This document shows positions 24,820 through 33,150 of a stretch of 64,000 bases of DNA, piece after piece (position 1 is the first letter of the stretch; each line of letters begins with the position of its first letter). The translations under genes were made by a program, and so were the position numbers. The stretch lies in the NCBI RefSeq assembly GCF_900110855.1, contig NZ_FOFA01000001.1, forward strand, positions 434,001 to 498,000, given 5' to 3'. The notes beneath the pieces are model-generated. The model was not told the DNA's origin. It did not search any database and was given only the letters and a program-made list of their open reading frames with translations. This stretch comes from Microlunatus flavus (GTDB taxonomy: Bacteria > Actinomycetota > Actinomycetes > Propionibacteriales > Propionibacteriaceae).

Positions 24820-25599
24820 TCACGGCCGGTGGATCTTGACCGTGACGTTCATGCCCGGCGCGAGCGCCAGGCCCTGCGTGTCGTCGAAGGTGATCCGCAC
24901 CGGGATGACCTGCGTGACCTTCTGGAAGTTGCCCGAGGAGTTCGACTGCGGGAAGGCGGAGAAGACGCCGGCCGACCCCGTCTGGATCTCGGACACGTGC
25001 CCGGTGAGGTCGGCGTCGGGGAAGGCGTCGACGTCCAGCTTGACCGGCGCACCGACCCGCACCTCGTCGACGTCGGTCTCGTCGACCCGCGCCGTCACGA
25101 ACACGCCCTGGGCGTCGTACGCGACCGCGAGCTGCGTGCCCTGCTGGACGAAGGTCCCGGGCACGCCGTTGTCGACCGCGACGGTTCCGTCGGCCGGGGC
25201 CCGCACGACCATCTGCGGCTGGACGTAGCCGCCCTGCATCTCGATGCGGCCGACCGCGCCGTACTGGTGCAGCTGCGCGCCGACCTGGCCGTGCCAGTCC
25301 AGCAGCGTCCCCGAGGTCGGGGCGTTGATGGAGATCTGGTTGCCGTCGACCTGCGCGTTGTCGGTGGTGACGTAGTTGGAGGTGTCGACGAGGTAGCGGA
25401 TGCCGAAGGCGATCGCCACCAGCAGGGCCAGGCCCACGATCACGAACAGCCGGACCCGCGCCTTGCGCGACATGCCCTTCTTGGGCGCCGCCTCCGCGGG
25501 TCCCGCGTCCGCGGCGGGCTGCTCGCCCGGGGCGCCGGGCTCGGCGCCGGGCGCTCCCACCGGCTGGTCGGCCGGGGTGGTGGTCGCCGTGTCAGACAT
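24820..25599 (-). CDS. HlyD/EmrA-type membrane fusion adaptor
   Basis: A 259-residue adaptor. The ATG at 25599 is chosen; an in-frame ATG at 25638 is the alternative. A Pro/Ala-rich cytoplasmic N-terminus is followed by a single TM near residues 49-68 and YVTTDNAQVDGNQISI, the usual start of the EmrA barrel. A lipoyl-like half (VRAPADGTVAVDN) and a beta-barrel domain end VKIHRP. The coiled-coil hairpin of Gram-negative EmrA is missing: the two lipoyl halves are joined by only ~20 residues. This fits a single-membrane cell. It lies 19 bases before the MFS gene. Confidence 0.88.
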   Translation of the reverse strand: MSDTATTTPADQPVGAPGAEPGAPGEQPAADAGPAEAAPKKGMSRKARVRLFVIVGLALLVAIAFGIRYLVDTSNYVTTDNAQVDGNQISINAPTSGTLLDWHGQVGAQLHQYGAVGRIEMQGGYVQPQMVVRAPADGTVAVDNGVPGTFVQQGTQLAVAYDAQGVFVTARVDETDVDEVRVGAPVKLDVDAFPDADLTGHVSEIQTGSAGVFSAFPQSNSSGNFQKVTQVIPVRITFDDTQGLALAPGMNVTVKIHRP

Positions 25600-25698
25600 G
25601 CTCTCGTCCGTCCCGAGCGCGGGCGGTGCCGCGCTCATCGTGCTCGTGCAGAAGCGTAGGCGCCCTATGGGCGCCGCCGCGGTGGTTCAGGTGCGGGC

Positions 25699-27321
25699 TC
25701 ACGGGTGGCTCGGGACCACGACGCGGTCGCCCTCGTTGAGCCCGGACAGCACCTCGGTGCGGTCGGTGCCGACGAGGCCGGCCTCGAAGCTGACCGTGCG
25801 CTGGTCGCCGCTCGGCTCGTACACGGTGACCGTGCTCGAGCCGCCCTGCTGGCGGACCGCGGTGTTGGGCACGGTGAGGACGCCGTCGTGCTCCTGCGTC
25901 AGCACGGTCACCCGGGCCGTCTGGCCGTCGCGCTCGCGCGGGTCGCGCTCGTCGAGCGCCACCGTGACGTAGTAGCTGACGACGCCCGCGATCGGGGTCG
26001 CCGTGGGGCTGACCGAGACCACGTGCCCGTGCGGGCGCAGGTCGGGCACGGCGTCCAGCGAGAGGTCCACCGCGTCGCCGGCCTTGACCTGCGCCGCGTC
26101 GGACTCCTCGAAGGGCAGCACGAGCTGGAGCTGGTCGAGCCCGGACAGGACGATGAGCTGGGTGCCGCCCGGCCGGGTCGGGCTCGCCGCTCCGGCCGCC
26201 GCACCGCCGGCGCCCGAGGCGCCCGGGATCGCGGCCTTGCTGCCCGGGGCGAGCGCGCTCGTCCCGGTGCTCGGGCTCGTGTACTCGCCCTTGGCGCCGT
26301 TCACGGCCGAGACGGTCCCGTCGCTCGGGGCCTTGAGGACGGTGTCGTCGACCGCCTTCTGCGCGGTCTCGACCTGGGCCTGGGCCGCGTCGACGCCGGC
26401 CTGCTGCTGGTCGAGCGTGTGCGGGCGGGCGGCGACGGCGGCGTTGTACGCGTTGCGCGCGGAGACCACGCCCTGCTCGGCGTTGGCGCTGGCCAGCCGG
26501 CCGGCGGACTCGTCGACGCGCTTGCGCTCCTCGGCCGTCGCGACGGCCGTGTCGTCGGCCGCGAGGCGCTGCTTGGCGGCGGTGACGCCCGCCTCGGCGG
26601 AGCCGACCGCACCGCACGCGCTGGCTGCGGCCTGAGCCGCAGACGAGGCGGCCGCGGCGGCCACGGTGGCGGCAGCAGGATTGGGCGGGATCAGCGCACC
26701 AGCCTTCTGCGCGGCCTTGGCGGCCTCCGTCGCTGTGGACTGCGCCGAGTCGCACGCGTCGTTCGCGTCGTCGACGGCGTCCTCGGCGTCCTCCTTGGCG
26801 TCGTGGTCGACCGAACGCTGCTTCCTGGCGCGGCTGATCGCGGTGGAGTCGGCGGACGCGGTGGCGTCGGCCTGCCGGTTCGTCCGGTCGGCGACCGTGC
26901 GCGCCTGGGCCAGCGAGGCGGCGGCGCTCTGCACGGCCGGGTTGGCGTCCGCGCCGGCCAGGCCGGCGGCCTGGGCGTCGGCGTTCGCCTCGGCCTGCTC
27001 GAGCGCGTGCCGTGCGGCCTTGTCGTCGATCGTGGCGAGGACGTCGCCCTTCGAGACCTTCTGGCCGACCTCGACCTTGACCGAGGTGAGCTTGCCGCCC
27101 TGCGCGAAGCCGAGCTGCTCGCTCGTCTTCGCGGCGAGCGCGCCGCTGGCGGACACGCCGGTCGAGACGTCCGCGCGGGTGACGGTGTCGAAGGCGGGCG
27201 CGGCGGGCTGGCCGCCCGAGCACGAGGTGAGGGTCGCGGTGAGCGCGACAGCCGCCGCGACGGCGGCGGCGGGACGGAGGGCCCGGATGGACGGGCGCAG
27301 GGAGGTGGGGTCGAGGTGCAC
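25699..27321 (-). CDS. HlyD/MacA-like efflux adaptor lipoprotein
   Basis: A 540-residue adaptor. The GTG at 27321 is chosen; TATAGG lies 6 nt upstream, and an overlapping AGGAG lies 4 nt upstream. The lipobox is TLTSC near residue 34. After an N-terminal lipoyl half (VEVGQKVSKGDVLATID) comes an exceptionally long Ala/Gln-rich helical region, residues ~115-300, rich in repeated AQAAA and ADS patterns and likely coiled coil. A second lipoyl half, a beta-barrel and a MacA-like C-terminal domain follow (LSGLNEGDRVVV). It is the first gene of the efflux unit. Having two different adaptors with one pump is unusual. Confidence 0.88.
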   Translation of the reverse strand: MHLDPTSLRPSIRALRPAAAVAAAVALTATLTSCSGGQPAAPAFDTVTRADVSTGVSASGALAAKTSEQLGFAQGGKLTSVKVEVGQKVSKGDVLATIDDKAARHALEQAEANADAQAAGLAGADANPAVQSAAASLAQARTVADRTNRQADATASADSTAISRARKQRSVDHDAKEDAEDAVDDANDACDSAQSTATEAAKAAQKAGALIPPNPAAATVAAAAASSAAQAAASACGAVGSAEAGVTAAKQRLAADDTAVATAEERKRVDESAGRLASANAEQGVVSARNAYNAAVAARPHTLDQQQAGVDAAQAQVETAQKAVDDTVLKAPSDGTVSAVNGAKGEYTSPSTGTSALAPGSKAAIPGASGAGGAAAGAASPTRPGGTQLIVLSGLDQLQLVLPFEESDAAQVKAGDAVDLSLDAVPDLRPHGHVVSVSPTATPIAGVVSYYVTVALDERDPRERDGQTARVTVLTQEHDGVLTVPNTAVRQQGGSSTVTVYEPSGDQRTVSFEAGLVGTDRTEVLSGLNEGDRVVVPSHP

Positions 27322-27326
27322 GACAC

Positions 27327-27372
27327 TCCTATAGGAAGCGAAACCTCTGGAACCATAGCGAACGGCTATTCT
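27327..27372. promoter_or_regulatory. Divergent promoters and TetR-type operators of the efflux locus
   Basis: Between the adaptor GTG (27321) and the tetR ATG (27380) lie two dyads: TCCTATAGGA at 27327-27336 and ATAGC-N5-GCTAT at 27355-27369. The first overlaps the TATAGG -10 box of the adaptor gene. The second overlaps TATTCT (27367-27372), the -10 box 7 nt before the tetR ATG. Both positions suit repression by the adjacent TetR protein. The tetR gene lacks a Shine-Dalgarno and is probably leaderless. Confidence 0.65.
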
Positions 27373-27379
27373 TTTTTCC

Positions 27380-27967
27380 ATGCCGCGCGTGAGTGACGCA
27401 CATCGCGCTGCCCGGCGCGAGCAGATCGCCGAGGCAGCGCTGCAGGTGCTCGCCCGGAAGGGGTCGGACGCCTCGATCGCCGAGATCGTGGCCGAGTGCG
27501 GGCTCTCCGCCGGCGCGATCTACGGCAACTTCGAGAACAAGGCCGACCTCGCGCGCTACATCGCGGGCCAGCTGCTGCACCGCAAGATCGGCATCCTTGA
27601 CGACGCGGTGAGCGACGGCGCCGTACGGACTCCGGCCGAGGTGCTGCGCCTCTTCATGTCGCTGCGCCGCAAGCCGGGCGACCTGTCGGTGCTGCTGCAG
27701 TTCTGGGGCGAGTCGACCGTCGACCCCGACCTGCACGCGATCATGACGCAACGGGCCGGCGAGTTCCGCGACGCGATCGCGCGGGCGCTGCGCCCGTGGG
27801 CCGAGGTCCAGCCCGAGGCGGCCGACGGAGGTGCCGAGGCGCTCGCGCTGCGCAGCGCCGAGGTGTGCCTCGCGATGGTCCAGGGCTGGTTCGCGAACAC
27901 GGCCCTCTTCGGCTGGCTCGGCGGCGAGGAGTTCCTCGACGGCGCTGAGCGCGCGTTCCGCGGCTGA
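27380..27967 (+). CDS. TetR-family repressor of the divergent efflux locus
   Basis: A 195-residue TetR regulator. The N-terminal HTH is clear: EAALQVLARKG, SIAEIVAECGLSAGAIYGNFENKADL. The ligand domain is unassigned and ends EEFLDGAERAFRG. It is divergent from the adaptor-adaptor-MFS unit, with two palindromes in the 58-bp gap, so autoregulation and induction of the pump by its substrate are the natural model. The ATG at 27380 has no ribosome-binding site and is likely the 5' end of the transcript. Confidence 0.92.
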   Translation: MPRVSDAHRAARREQIAEAALQVLARKGSDASIAEIVAECGLSAGAIYGNFENKADLARYIAGQLLHRKIGILDDAVSDGAVRTPAEVLRLFMSLRRKPGDLSVLLQFWGESTVDPDLHAIMTQRAGEFRDAIARALRPWAEVQPEAADGGAEALALRSAEVCLAMVQGWFANTALFGWLGGEEFLDGAERAFRG

Positions 27968-28013
27968 CCCGCCCCCGCCCCGCCGCACCCAGCCCTCCCC
28001 CACCCCGTCGAGA

Positions 28014-28060
28014 GGTAGGTTGCCGCGCGTTCTCGGCCCGATCGGGCGCCGCAACCTACC
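28014..28060. terminator. Inverted repeat between convergent genes
   Basis: Fifteen-base arms at 28014-28028 (GGTAGGTTGCCGCGC) and 28046-28060 match in reverse complement at 14 positions. Inside is a second palindrome GCCCGATCGGGC (28036-28047). The element lies 46 bases after the tetR stop and 42 bases after the end of the convergent XRE gene, so a bidirectional terminator is likely. The arms contain AACCTACC, which is AT-richer than the flanks, so a dispersed repeat is possible too. Confidence 0.6.
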
Positions 28061-28102
28061 GCTCGGCGGAGGTCTGGGAACCGAGGGGACGCAGGCGCGG
28101 GG

Positions 28103-28720
28103 TCAGGTGGTCTGCTTGGGACGGGCCCGGACGTGCATGCGCTCGCCCTGCGGGCCGAGCAGCGAGAGCAGCTCGGCCGGCTCCGGGCCGGGGTTGCCGA
28201 ACCAGTGCGGCGTCCGCGTGTCGAACTCGACCACCTCGCCGGGCCCGAGCAGGAGGTCGTGCGGGCCGAGGAGCAGCCGGATCCGGCCCGACAGCACGTA
28301 GATCCACTCGTAGCCCTCGTGCGTGCGCTGCTCGGGCTGCCGCTCCGGCGGGTTCGGCGGCATGATCATCTTGTACGCCTGCAGCCCCTCCGAGCGCGGC
28401 GTGAGCGGCAGCAGGGTCATGCCGTAGCGCTGGATCGGCTTCGGCCGCACGCGCGGGTCACCGGTGTCCGGCGCGTCGACGAGCTCGTCGAGCGCCACCT
28501 GGTGGGCCCGGGCGAGCGGGAGCAGCAGCTCCAGGGTCGGCTTGCGGCCGCCGGACTCGAGCCGCGACAGCGTGCTCACCGAGATGCCGGTGGCCTCCGA
28601 GAGCTGAGCCAGCGTCGTCCCCCGCTCCAGGCGCAGCTCGCGCAGGCGCGGGCCGACGGCGTCGAGCACGGGGCCCAGGTCGAAGGGCTGGCCGGGGTGG
28701 GCCGGGTGGTCGTGGGGCAC
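28103..28720 (-). CDS. XRE-cupin transcriptional regulator
   Basis: A 205-residue regulator. The GTG at 28720 is taken because a TTGACA/CAAACT promoter places the transcript start on it. The HTH_3 domain (residues ~20-75) reads LRELRLERGTTLAQLSEATGISVSTLSRLESG. The C-terminal cupin (~95-195) has HEGYEWIYVLSGRIRLLLG and GEVVEFDTRTPHWFGNPG, with His residues that could bind a metal or a small ligand. XRE-cupin proteins usually control a neighbouring metabolic gene. Here that is the divergent flavoprotein-methyltransferase gene, which shares its -35 region. Confidence 0.9.
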   Translation of the reverse strand: MPHDHPAHPGQPFDLGPVLDAVGPRLRELRLERGTTLAQLSEATGISVSTLSRLESGGRKPTLELLLPLARAHQVALDELVDAPDTGDPRVRPKPIQRYGMTLLPLTPRSEGLQAYKMIMPPNPPERQPEQRTHEGYEWIYVLSGRIRLLLGPHDLLLGPGEVVEFDTRTPHWFGNPGPEPAELLSLLGPQGERMHVRARPKQTT

Positions 28721-28786
28721 GGCACCAGTTTGCCGCTCCGGCAACAGCACTTGTCAATCCGGCGACGCCGCGAGCACCATCGGAGC
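28721..28786. promoter_or_regulatory. Overlapping divergent leaderless promoters
   Basis: For the XRE gene the minus strand reads TTGACA (28757-28752), 19 bp, CAAACT (28732-28727), 6 nt, GTG. For the fusion gene the plus strand reads TTGTCA (28751-28756), 18 bp, CACCAT (28775-28780), 6 nt, ATG. The two -35 boxes occupy the same near-palindrome TTGTCAA, so polymerase can serve only one direction at a time. A regulator bound here would affect both genes. Confidence 0.6.
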
Positions 28787-30463
28787 ATGACCACGCCCGC
28801 ACCTGACCCCTCCACCCCGGACGTCCTCGTCGTCGGCGGCGGCGCCGCCGGCCTCGCCGCCGCGGTCGCCCTCGCCCGCTCCCTGCGCTCGGTCCTCGTC
28901 GTCGACTCCGGGCAGCCGCGGAACGCCCCGGCGGCCGGCGTGCACAACTACCTCGGCCGCGAGGGCGTCGCCCCCGCCGACCTCTACGCCGACGGGCGCC
29001 GCACGCTCGAGTCGTACGGCGGCGCCTTCACCGCCGGCGAGGTCACCGCGCTGGAGCGGCTCGGCACCGACCCGCTGCAGCCCTGGTTCCGCGCGACGCT
29101 GGCCGACGGCCGGCAGGTCGAGGCCCGCCGCGTCGTGGTCAGCACCGGCCTGGTCGACGAGCTGCCCGACGTCCCCGGACTGCGCGAGCGCTGGGGCCGC
29201 GACGTCCTGCACTGCCCCTACTGCCACGGCTACGAGGCCCGCGGGACGGCGATCGGCATCCTGTCCACGACGACGCTGACGGCGCACCAGGCGCTGATGT
29301 TCCGCCAGCTGAGCGAGGACGTGACCCTGCTGACGCACACCGGCCCGGCGCTGCCCGACGAGACGCGCGAGCGCCTCGAGGCCCGCGGTGTGCGGATCGT
29401 CGAGGGCGAGGTCGTCGAGGTGCTCGTCATCGACGACGCGCTGTCCGGCGTCCGGCTCGCCTCCGGCGACGTCGTGGCCCTGCGGAACCTCGCCGTCGCG
29501 GCTCCCGCGGTCGCCCGCTCGAGCCTGCTGGCCGCCCTCGGCGTCGAGGTCGCCGACCTGGTCATGGGCGAGCAGGTCCTCGGCGCGTACGCCGTCACCG
29601 AACCCACCGGCGCGACCTCGGTCCCCGGCCTCTACGCCGCGGGCAACGTCGCGACCGTGCAGGCCCAGGTCTCCACCTCGGCCGCCGCCGGCCTGATGAC
29701 GGGCGCCTTCGTCAACGGCCAGCTCATCGAGGAGGAGGCGGCGTACGCCGTCCAGGAGCGCCGCGCGACGGCCGCGCTGTGGGACGAGCGCTACGCCCAC
29801 CACCACGGGCACGGCGGCACGCCGAACCCGACGCTGGTCTCCACGGCCGAGGGGCTCGAGCCCGGTACCGCGCTCGACCTCGGGTGCGGCCGCGGCGAGG
29901 ACGTGCTCTGGCTGGCCCGGCAGGGCTGGCGGGTCCTGGGCGTCGACGCCTCGGGCGTCGCGGTCGCGCAGGCGCAGGACGCCGCGGCGCAGGAGGGTCT
30001 GGCCGACCGCGTACGGGTCGAGCAGCACGACCTCGCCGGGTCGTTCCCGGCGGGCGAGTACGACCTCGTCACGACGCACTACCTGCACTCGACGCACGGG
30101 CTGCCGCGCACCGAGGTGCTGCGCCGCGCGACCCGGGCGGTCGCCCCGGGCGGCACGCTGATCGTCGTCGGCCACGCGACGCTGCCGCCGTGGGCCTGGC
30201 GCGACCTCGACGCCGCGGCCCGCGAGCTGCCGTCGGCGCAGGAGGTCTGGGAGTCCCTCGGGCTCGCCCAGGACGAGGCGTGGCAGCTGGTCCGTCTCGA
30301 CACCGCACCGCGCGCGGTGAGCCACGGCGACGAGCACGGGACGATGGACGACAGCGTCCTGGTCGCCCGCCGGCTCGCCCCCGCCGGGCGGACCGGCACG
30401 GGTCAGGCGAGCAGCGCGTCGAGCCCGGCCAGCAGCCGGTCGACCTCCTCGGCGTCGGTGTAG
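28787..30463 (+). CDS. Thioredoxin-reductase-like flavoprotein fused to a SAM methyltransferase
   Basis: A 558-residue bifunctional protein, an arrangement known in actinobacteria. Residues ~11-320 are a thioredoxin-reductase-like FAD/NAD(P) oxidoreductase: VLVVGGGAAGLAAAVALAR, the redox pair CPYCHGY near 145, and GLYAAGNV near 285. Residues ~340-525 are a class I methyltransferase with motif I ALDLGCGRGEDVLWLARQG and VLGVDASGVAVAQA. Substrates are unknown; a redox-linked methylation or detoxification of a thiol or metalloid is possible. The ATG lacks a good ribosome site and seems leaderless. The last ~20 codons overlap the 3' end of the convergent PLP-enzyme gene by 61 bases and encode a Ser/Ala tail unlike the rest, so the natural end may have been lost. 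Confidence 0.88.
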   Translation: MTTPAPDPSTPDVLVVGGGAAGLAAAVALARSLRSVLVVDSGQPRNAPAAGVHNYLGREGVAPADLYADGRRTLESYGGAFTAGEVTALERLGTDPLQPWFRATLADGRQVEARRVVVSTGLVDELPDVPGLRERWGRDVLHCPYCHGYEARGTAIGILSTTTLTAHQALMFRQLSEDVTLLTHTGPALPDETRERLEARGVRIVEGEVVEVLVIDDALSGVRLASGDVVALRNLAVAAPAVARSSLLAALGVEVADLVMGEQVLGAYAVTEPTGATSVPGLYAAGNVATVQAQVSTSAAAGLMTGAFVNGQLIEEEAAYAVQERRATAALWDERYAHHHGHGGTPNPTLVSTAEGLEPGTALDLGCGRGEDVLWLARQGWRVLGVDASGVAVAQAQDAAAQEGLADRVRVEQHDLAGSFPAGEYDLVTTHYLHSTHGLPRTEVLRRATRAVAPGGTLIVVGHATLPPWAWRDLDAAARELPSAQEVWESLGLAQDEAWQLVRLDTAPRAVSHGDEHGTMDDSVLVARRLAPAGRTGTGQASSASSPASSRSTSSASV

Positions 30464-31611
30464 GCGGCGAGCCCGACCCGGACGCCCGCGTCGTCGTCCA
30501 GCGCGAGCGCCCGGAACGGCTCGACCGCGTAGAAGGACCCGGCCGGCGCCAGCACGTCGTGGCCCAGCAGCCCCTCGGCCACGTCGGCGCTGCGCCGGCC
30601 CGGGAACGTGAGGAACAGCGTCGGCGTCCGGTCGGCGGCACGGGAGTGCACGACCACTCGCTCGCCCAGGCCGGCCAGGCCCGCCTCGAGCCGCTCGCGC
30701 AGCTGCTGCTCGTGGGCGTGGACCTCGGCCTGGTTGGCCGCGAGCCGCTCGCGGCGGGTCCCGCTCGCCGCGGGCGCGCCCGGCAGGTCCGCGAGGAAGT
30801 CCACCGCCGCGGTCGCCCCGGCCAGCACCTCGTACGGCAGCGTGCCGAGCTCGAAGCGTTCCGGGACGCGGTCGGTCGACGGGGCGAGCTTGTCGGGGTG
30901 GATCGTCTTCAGCAGCGCGGGGTCCGCGGCCAGGACGCCGCAGTGCGGCCCGAAGAACTTGTAGGGCGAGCACACGTAGAGGTCGGCCCCGAGCGCGCCG
31001 GGGTCGGGCAGGCGGTGCGCCGTCAGGTGCACGCCGTCGACGTAGAGGAGCGCACCGACCGCGTGGGCCCGGTCGGCGACGGTCCGGTGCGGCGGGATGG
31101 TGCCGACCAGGTTCGACGCGCCCGTCAGCGCCACCAGCCGGGTGCGCTCGTCGACCACGGCGAGCGAGGCGAGGTCGAGCTCGGCCGTCGCCGGGTCGAG
31201 CTCGAGCCAGCGGACCTCGACGTCGCGCAGCGCGGCGGCCTGCACCCACGGACGGACGTTCGCGTCGTGGTCGAGGCGGCTCACCACGACGTTGTCGCCC
31301 GCCGACCAGGTCCTGGCGAGGGCGCGGGAGAGGTCGTACGTCAGCTGCGTCGCGCTGCGGCCGTGGACGATGCCGTCGGGCGCGGCGGCGAGCAGGTCGG
31401 CGTACGCCTGCCGGAACGCCCGGACGGCGTCGTCGGCGTTGCGCTGGGAGAGCGAGCCGGAGCCGCGGTTGGAGAGCGGTCCGGTGAGGGCGCGGGCGAC
31501 CGCCTCCCCCACGACGGCCGGGGTCTGGGTCCCCCCGGGTCCGTCGAAGTAGGCGGTGGGCCCGTCGAGGGCGGGGAAGGCGGCACGCAGCCGCGCGACG
31601 TCGAGGGTCAC
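30403..31611 (-). CDS. Cysteine-desulfurase-like PLP enzyme
   Basis: A 402-residue fold-type I aminotransferase class V enzyme. The GTG at 31611 is chosen because the protein then begins LDVARLRAAFPAL, as in the family. It has the start YFDGPGGTQTP, HGRSATQLTYDLSRAL, the cofactor Asp/His segment YVDGVHLTAH, and the PLP Lys in CSPYKFFGPHCG near residue 220. It matches the cysteine-desulfurase-like subfamily rather than NifS/SufS: no sulfur-transfer partner genes are nearby and no clear catalytic Cys loop is seen. It ends 61 bases inside the convergent fusion gene. Confidence 0.85.
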   Translation of the reverse strand: MTLDVARLRAAFPALDGPTAYFDGPGGTQTPAVVGEAVARALTGPLSNRGSGSLSQRNADDAVRAFRQAYADLLAAAPDGIVHGRSATQLTYDLSRALARTWSAGDNVVVSRLDHDANVRPWVQAAALRDVEVRWLELDPATAELDLASLAVVDERTRLVALTGASNLVGTIPPHRTVADRAHAVGALLYVDGVHLTAHRLPDPGALGADLYVCSPYKFFGPHCGVLAADPALLKTIHPDKLAPSTDRVPERFELGTLPYEVLAGATAAVDFLADLPGAPAASGTRRERLAANQAEVHAHEQQLRERLEAGLAGLGERVVVHSRAADRTPTLFLTFPGRRSADVAEGLLGHDVLAPAGSFYAVEPFRALALDDDAGVRVGLAAYTDAEEVDRLLAGLDALLA

Positions 31612-31631
31612 GGGTGTGGGTCCGGCCGGCG

Positions 31632-31850
31632 CTACTGCAGGTAGCCCTCGACCTCGCCCTCGGGCCTCACCTGCGCCTCGTCGGGGTTCTTGCCCGCGTC
31701 GCGCAGGCCCTCGCGCTGGCGCAGCAGGTCCCAGCACTGGTCGAGCGCGACCTCGATGCGCCGGCGCCGTTCCGGGTCACCGTGGTTCGTCGCGTCGCGC
31801 TCCTGGGAGACCAGGTCGTGGATCTTGGCGAGGATCTCGTCGTCGTTCAC
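31632..31850 (-). CDS. DUF2630 family small protein
   Basis: A 72-residue DUF2630 protein: acidic, helical, cytoplasmic, of unknown function. The hallmark segments are ILAKIHDLVSQE at the N-terminus, CWDLLRQREGLRDAG in the middle and EAQVRPEGEVEGYLQ at the end. The GTG at 31850 is preceded by AGGGG. It lies 20 bases upstream of the desulfurase-like gene on the same strand and may be cotranscribed. Confidence 0.88.
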   Translation of the reverse strand: MNDDEILAKIHDLVSQERDATNHGDPERRRRIEVALDQCWDLLRQREGLRDAGKNPDEAQVRPEGEVEGYLQ

Positions 31851-31936
31851 GCCCCTGATCCTCACACCACGCCCTCCTCCGTCGGCAGGCACCGTCGCGC
31901 AACCGGTGCGCGCCGGTGCCGGCCGAGGGTCAGGAC

Positions 31937-32704
31937 CTAGGGCTGACGGTCGTAGCGCTGCCCCTGCGGCACGGGCGCGGAGGCCCAGAACACGATCAGG
32001 ATGATCGAGCCGACGACGGGGATCAGGGAGAGGAGGTACCACCAGCCCGACCGGTTCGTGTCGTGGAGGCGGCGGGCCGACAGCGCGAGGAGACCGACGA
32101 AGGTGGCCAGGCCCCAGATGATCGAGCCGAGCGACGCCCGGAACGACCAGCCGAGGACCTCGCCGAAGTAGGTGCCGAACTGGGACTGGTCGGTCGGCGG
32201 CAGCGGCTGCGGCCCGGCGGTGGCCTGGCTGATGATGTTGAGCACGATCGACACGAGCGACGACACGAGGATCCACCACCAGAACTCGCTCCGGCTCGCG
32301 CGCCCGCTGAACGTCGCGTACTTCTTCCAGAAGCGCTTCACCGCCTGGCCGATGGTGGCGCCGTAGAGCGGCTGCGACAGCGGGACCTCGCCGACCTGGC
32401 CGTACGGCTGCTGCCCCGGCCCGTAGGGATCCGGCTGCCCGTACGGCTGCTGGCCGTAGGGCTGAGGGGCCTGCTCGCCGTACGGCTGCTGGCCGTAGGA
32501 CTGCGGCGCCTGCTCGCCGTACGGCTGCTGGCCGTAGGACTGCGGCGCCTGCTCGCCGTAGGGCTGCTGCCCGTACGGCTGCTGGGGCTGCTGCCCGTAC
32601 GGCTGCTGCTGGTCGCCGTAGGGCTGCTGCTGGCCGGAGGGCTGCTGGGGCTGGTCGCCGTAAGGCTGCTGGCCCTCGGGGCGGGGCGGGTAGTCGTCGG
32701 GCAC
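31937..32704 (-). CDS. DUF805 membrane protein with Pro/Gln/Tyr/Gly repeat head
   Basis: A 255-residue protein. The GTG at 32704 is preferred, with AAGGA 9 nt upstream; one at 32710 is only 3 nt from it. Residues ~8-105 are low-complexity tandem repeats of the type [13 protein letters not shown], cytoplasmic and probably disordered. The DUF805 domain (~120-250) has about four TM helices and the conserved [13 protein letters not shown] and [16 protein letters not shown] motifs. Function is unknown; such Tyr/Gln-rich heads can self-associate. The repeat-coding DNA (about 32390-32660) is prone to slippage. Confidence 0.85.
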   Translation of the reverse strand: MPDDYPPRPEGQQPYGDQPQQPSGQQQPYGDQQQPYGQQPQQPYGQQPYGEQAPQSYGQQPYGEQAPQSYGQQPYGEQAPQPYGQQPYGQPDPYGPGQQPYGQVGEVPLSQPLYGATIGQAVKRFWKKYATFSGRASRSEFWWWILVSSLVSIVLNIISQATAGPQPLPPTDQSQFGTYFGEVLGWSFRASLGSIIWGLATFVGLLALSARRLHDTNRSGWWYLLSLIPVVGSIILIVFWASAPVPQGQRYDRQP

Positions 32705-32913
32705 GGTCACCGGTCCTTCGCGGGGGATGCGCATCCTCGGAGGAGGCGCGGACGGGCGACACCCTACGGTCACCCGGGGCCGCGTCGGGCGGTTCCGGGC
32801 GGCGACCTGCCGGGCGGTGTGAGCGCTCGGCGCGTCTCGCCCTACGGTCGGGTGCAACCAGGGAGGCCGCGGGTCAGAAGGGCTTTGCGACCAACCCCAC
32901 GAGGAGGAGCCGC

Positions 32914-33135
32914 ATGAGCGAGCAGCCCGTCGAGAGCCAGTCCACCGAGCCGCAGTCCTGGACCCAGCTGGGCAAGGAGATGTGGACCTACCTGACCGGC
33001 CGCGGCGCCGTCATCAACTACAAGCTGATCGACATGACCGTCGAGGTCCCCCGCGACACCGGCGCGGACGCGCCGCGTGCCGTGTGGAAGTTCGACGGGA
33101 CGCTGCAGATCACGACCAGCGACGACCAGCACTGA
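32914..33135 (+). CDS. Small conserved-looking protein, unknown
   Basis: A 73-residue protein with no recognised family. A strong GAGGAGGAG site precedes the ATG, which supports it being real. The first ~20 residues are polar. [15 protein letters not shown] amphipathic stretch and beta strands ([28 protein letters not shown]) follow. There is no signal peptide or TM segment. It is followed after 15 bases by the gene at 33151, with which it probably forms an operon. Confidence 0.65.
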   Translation: MSEQPVESQSTEPQSWTQLGKEMWTYLTGRGAVINYKLIDMTVEVPRDTGADAPRAVWKFDGTLQITTSDDQH

Positions 33136-33150
33136 GCTGAGTCCTCGCCC

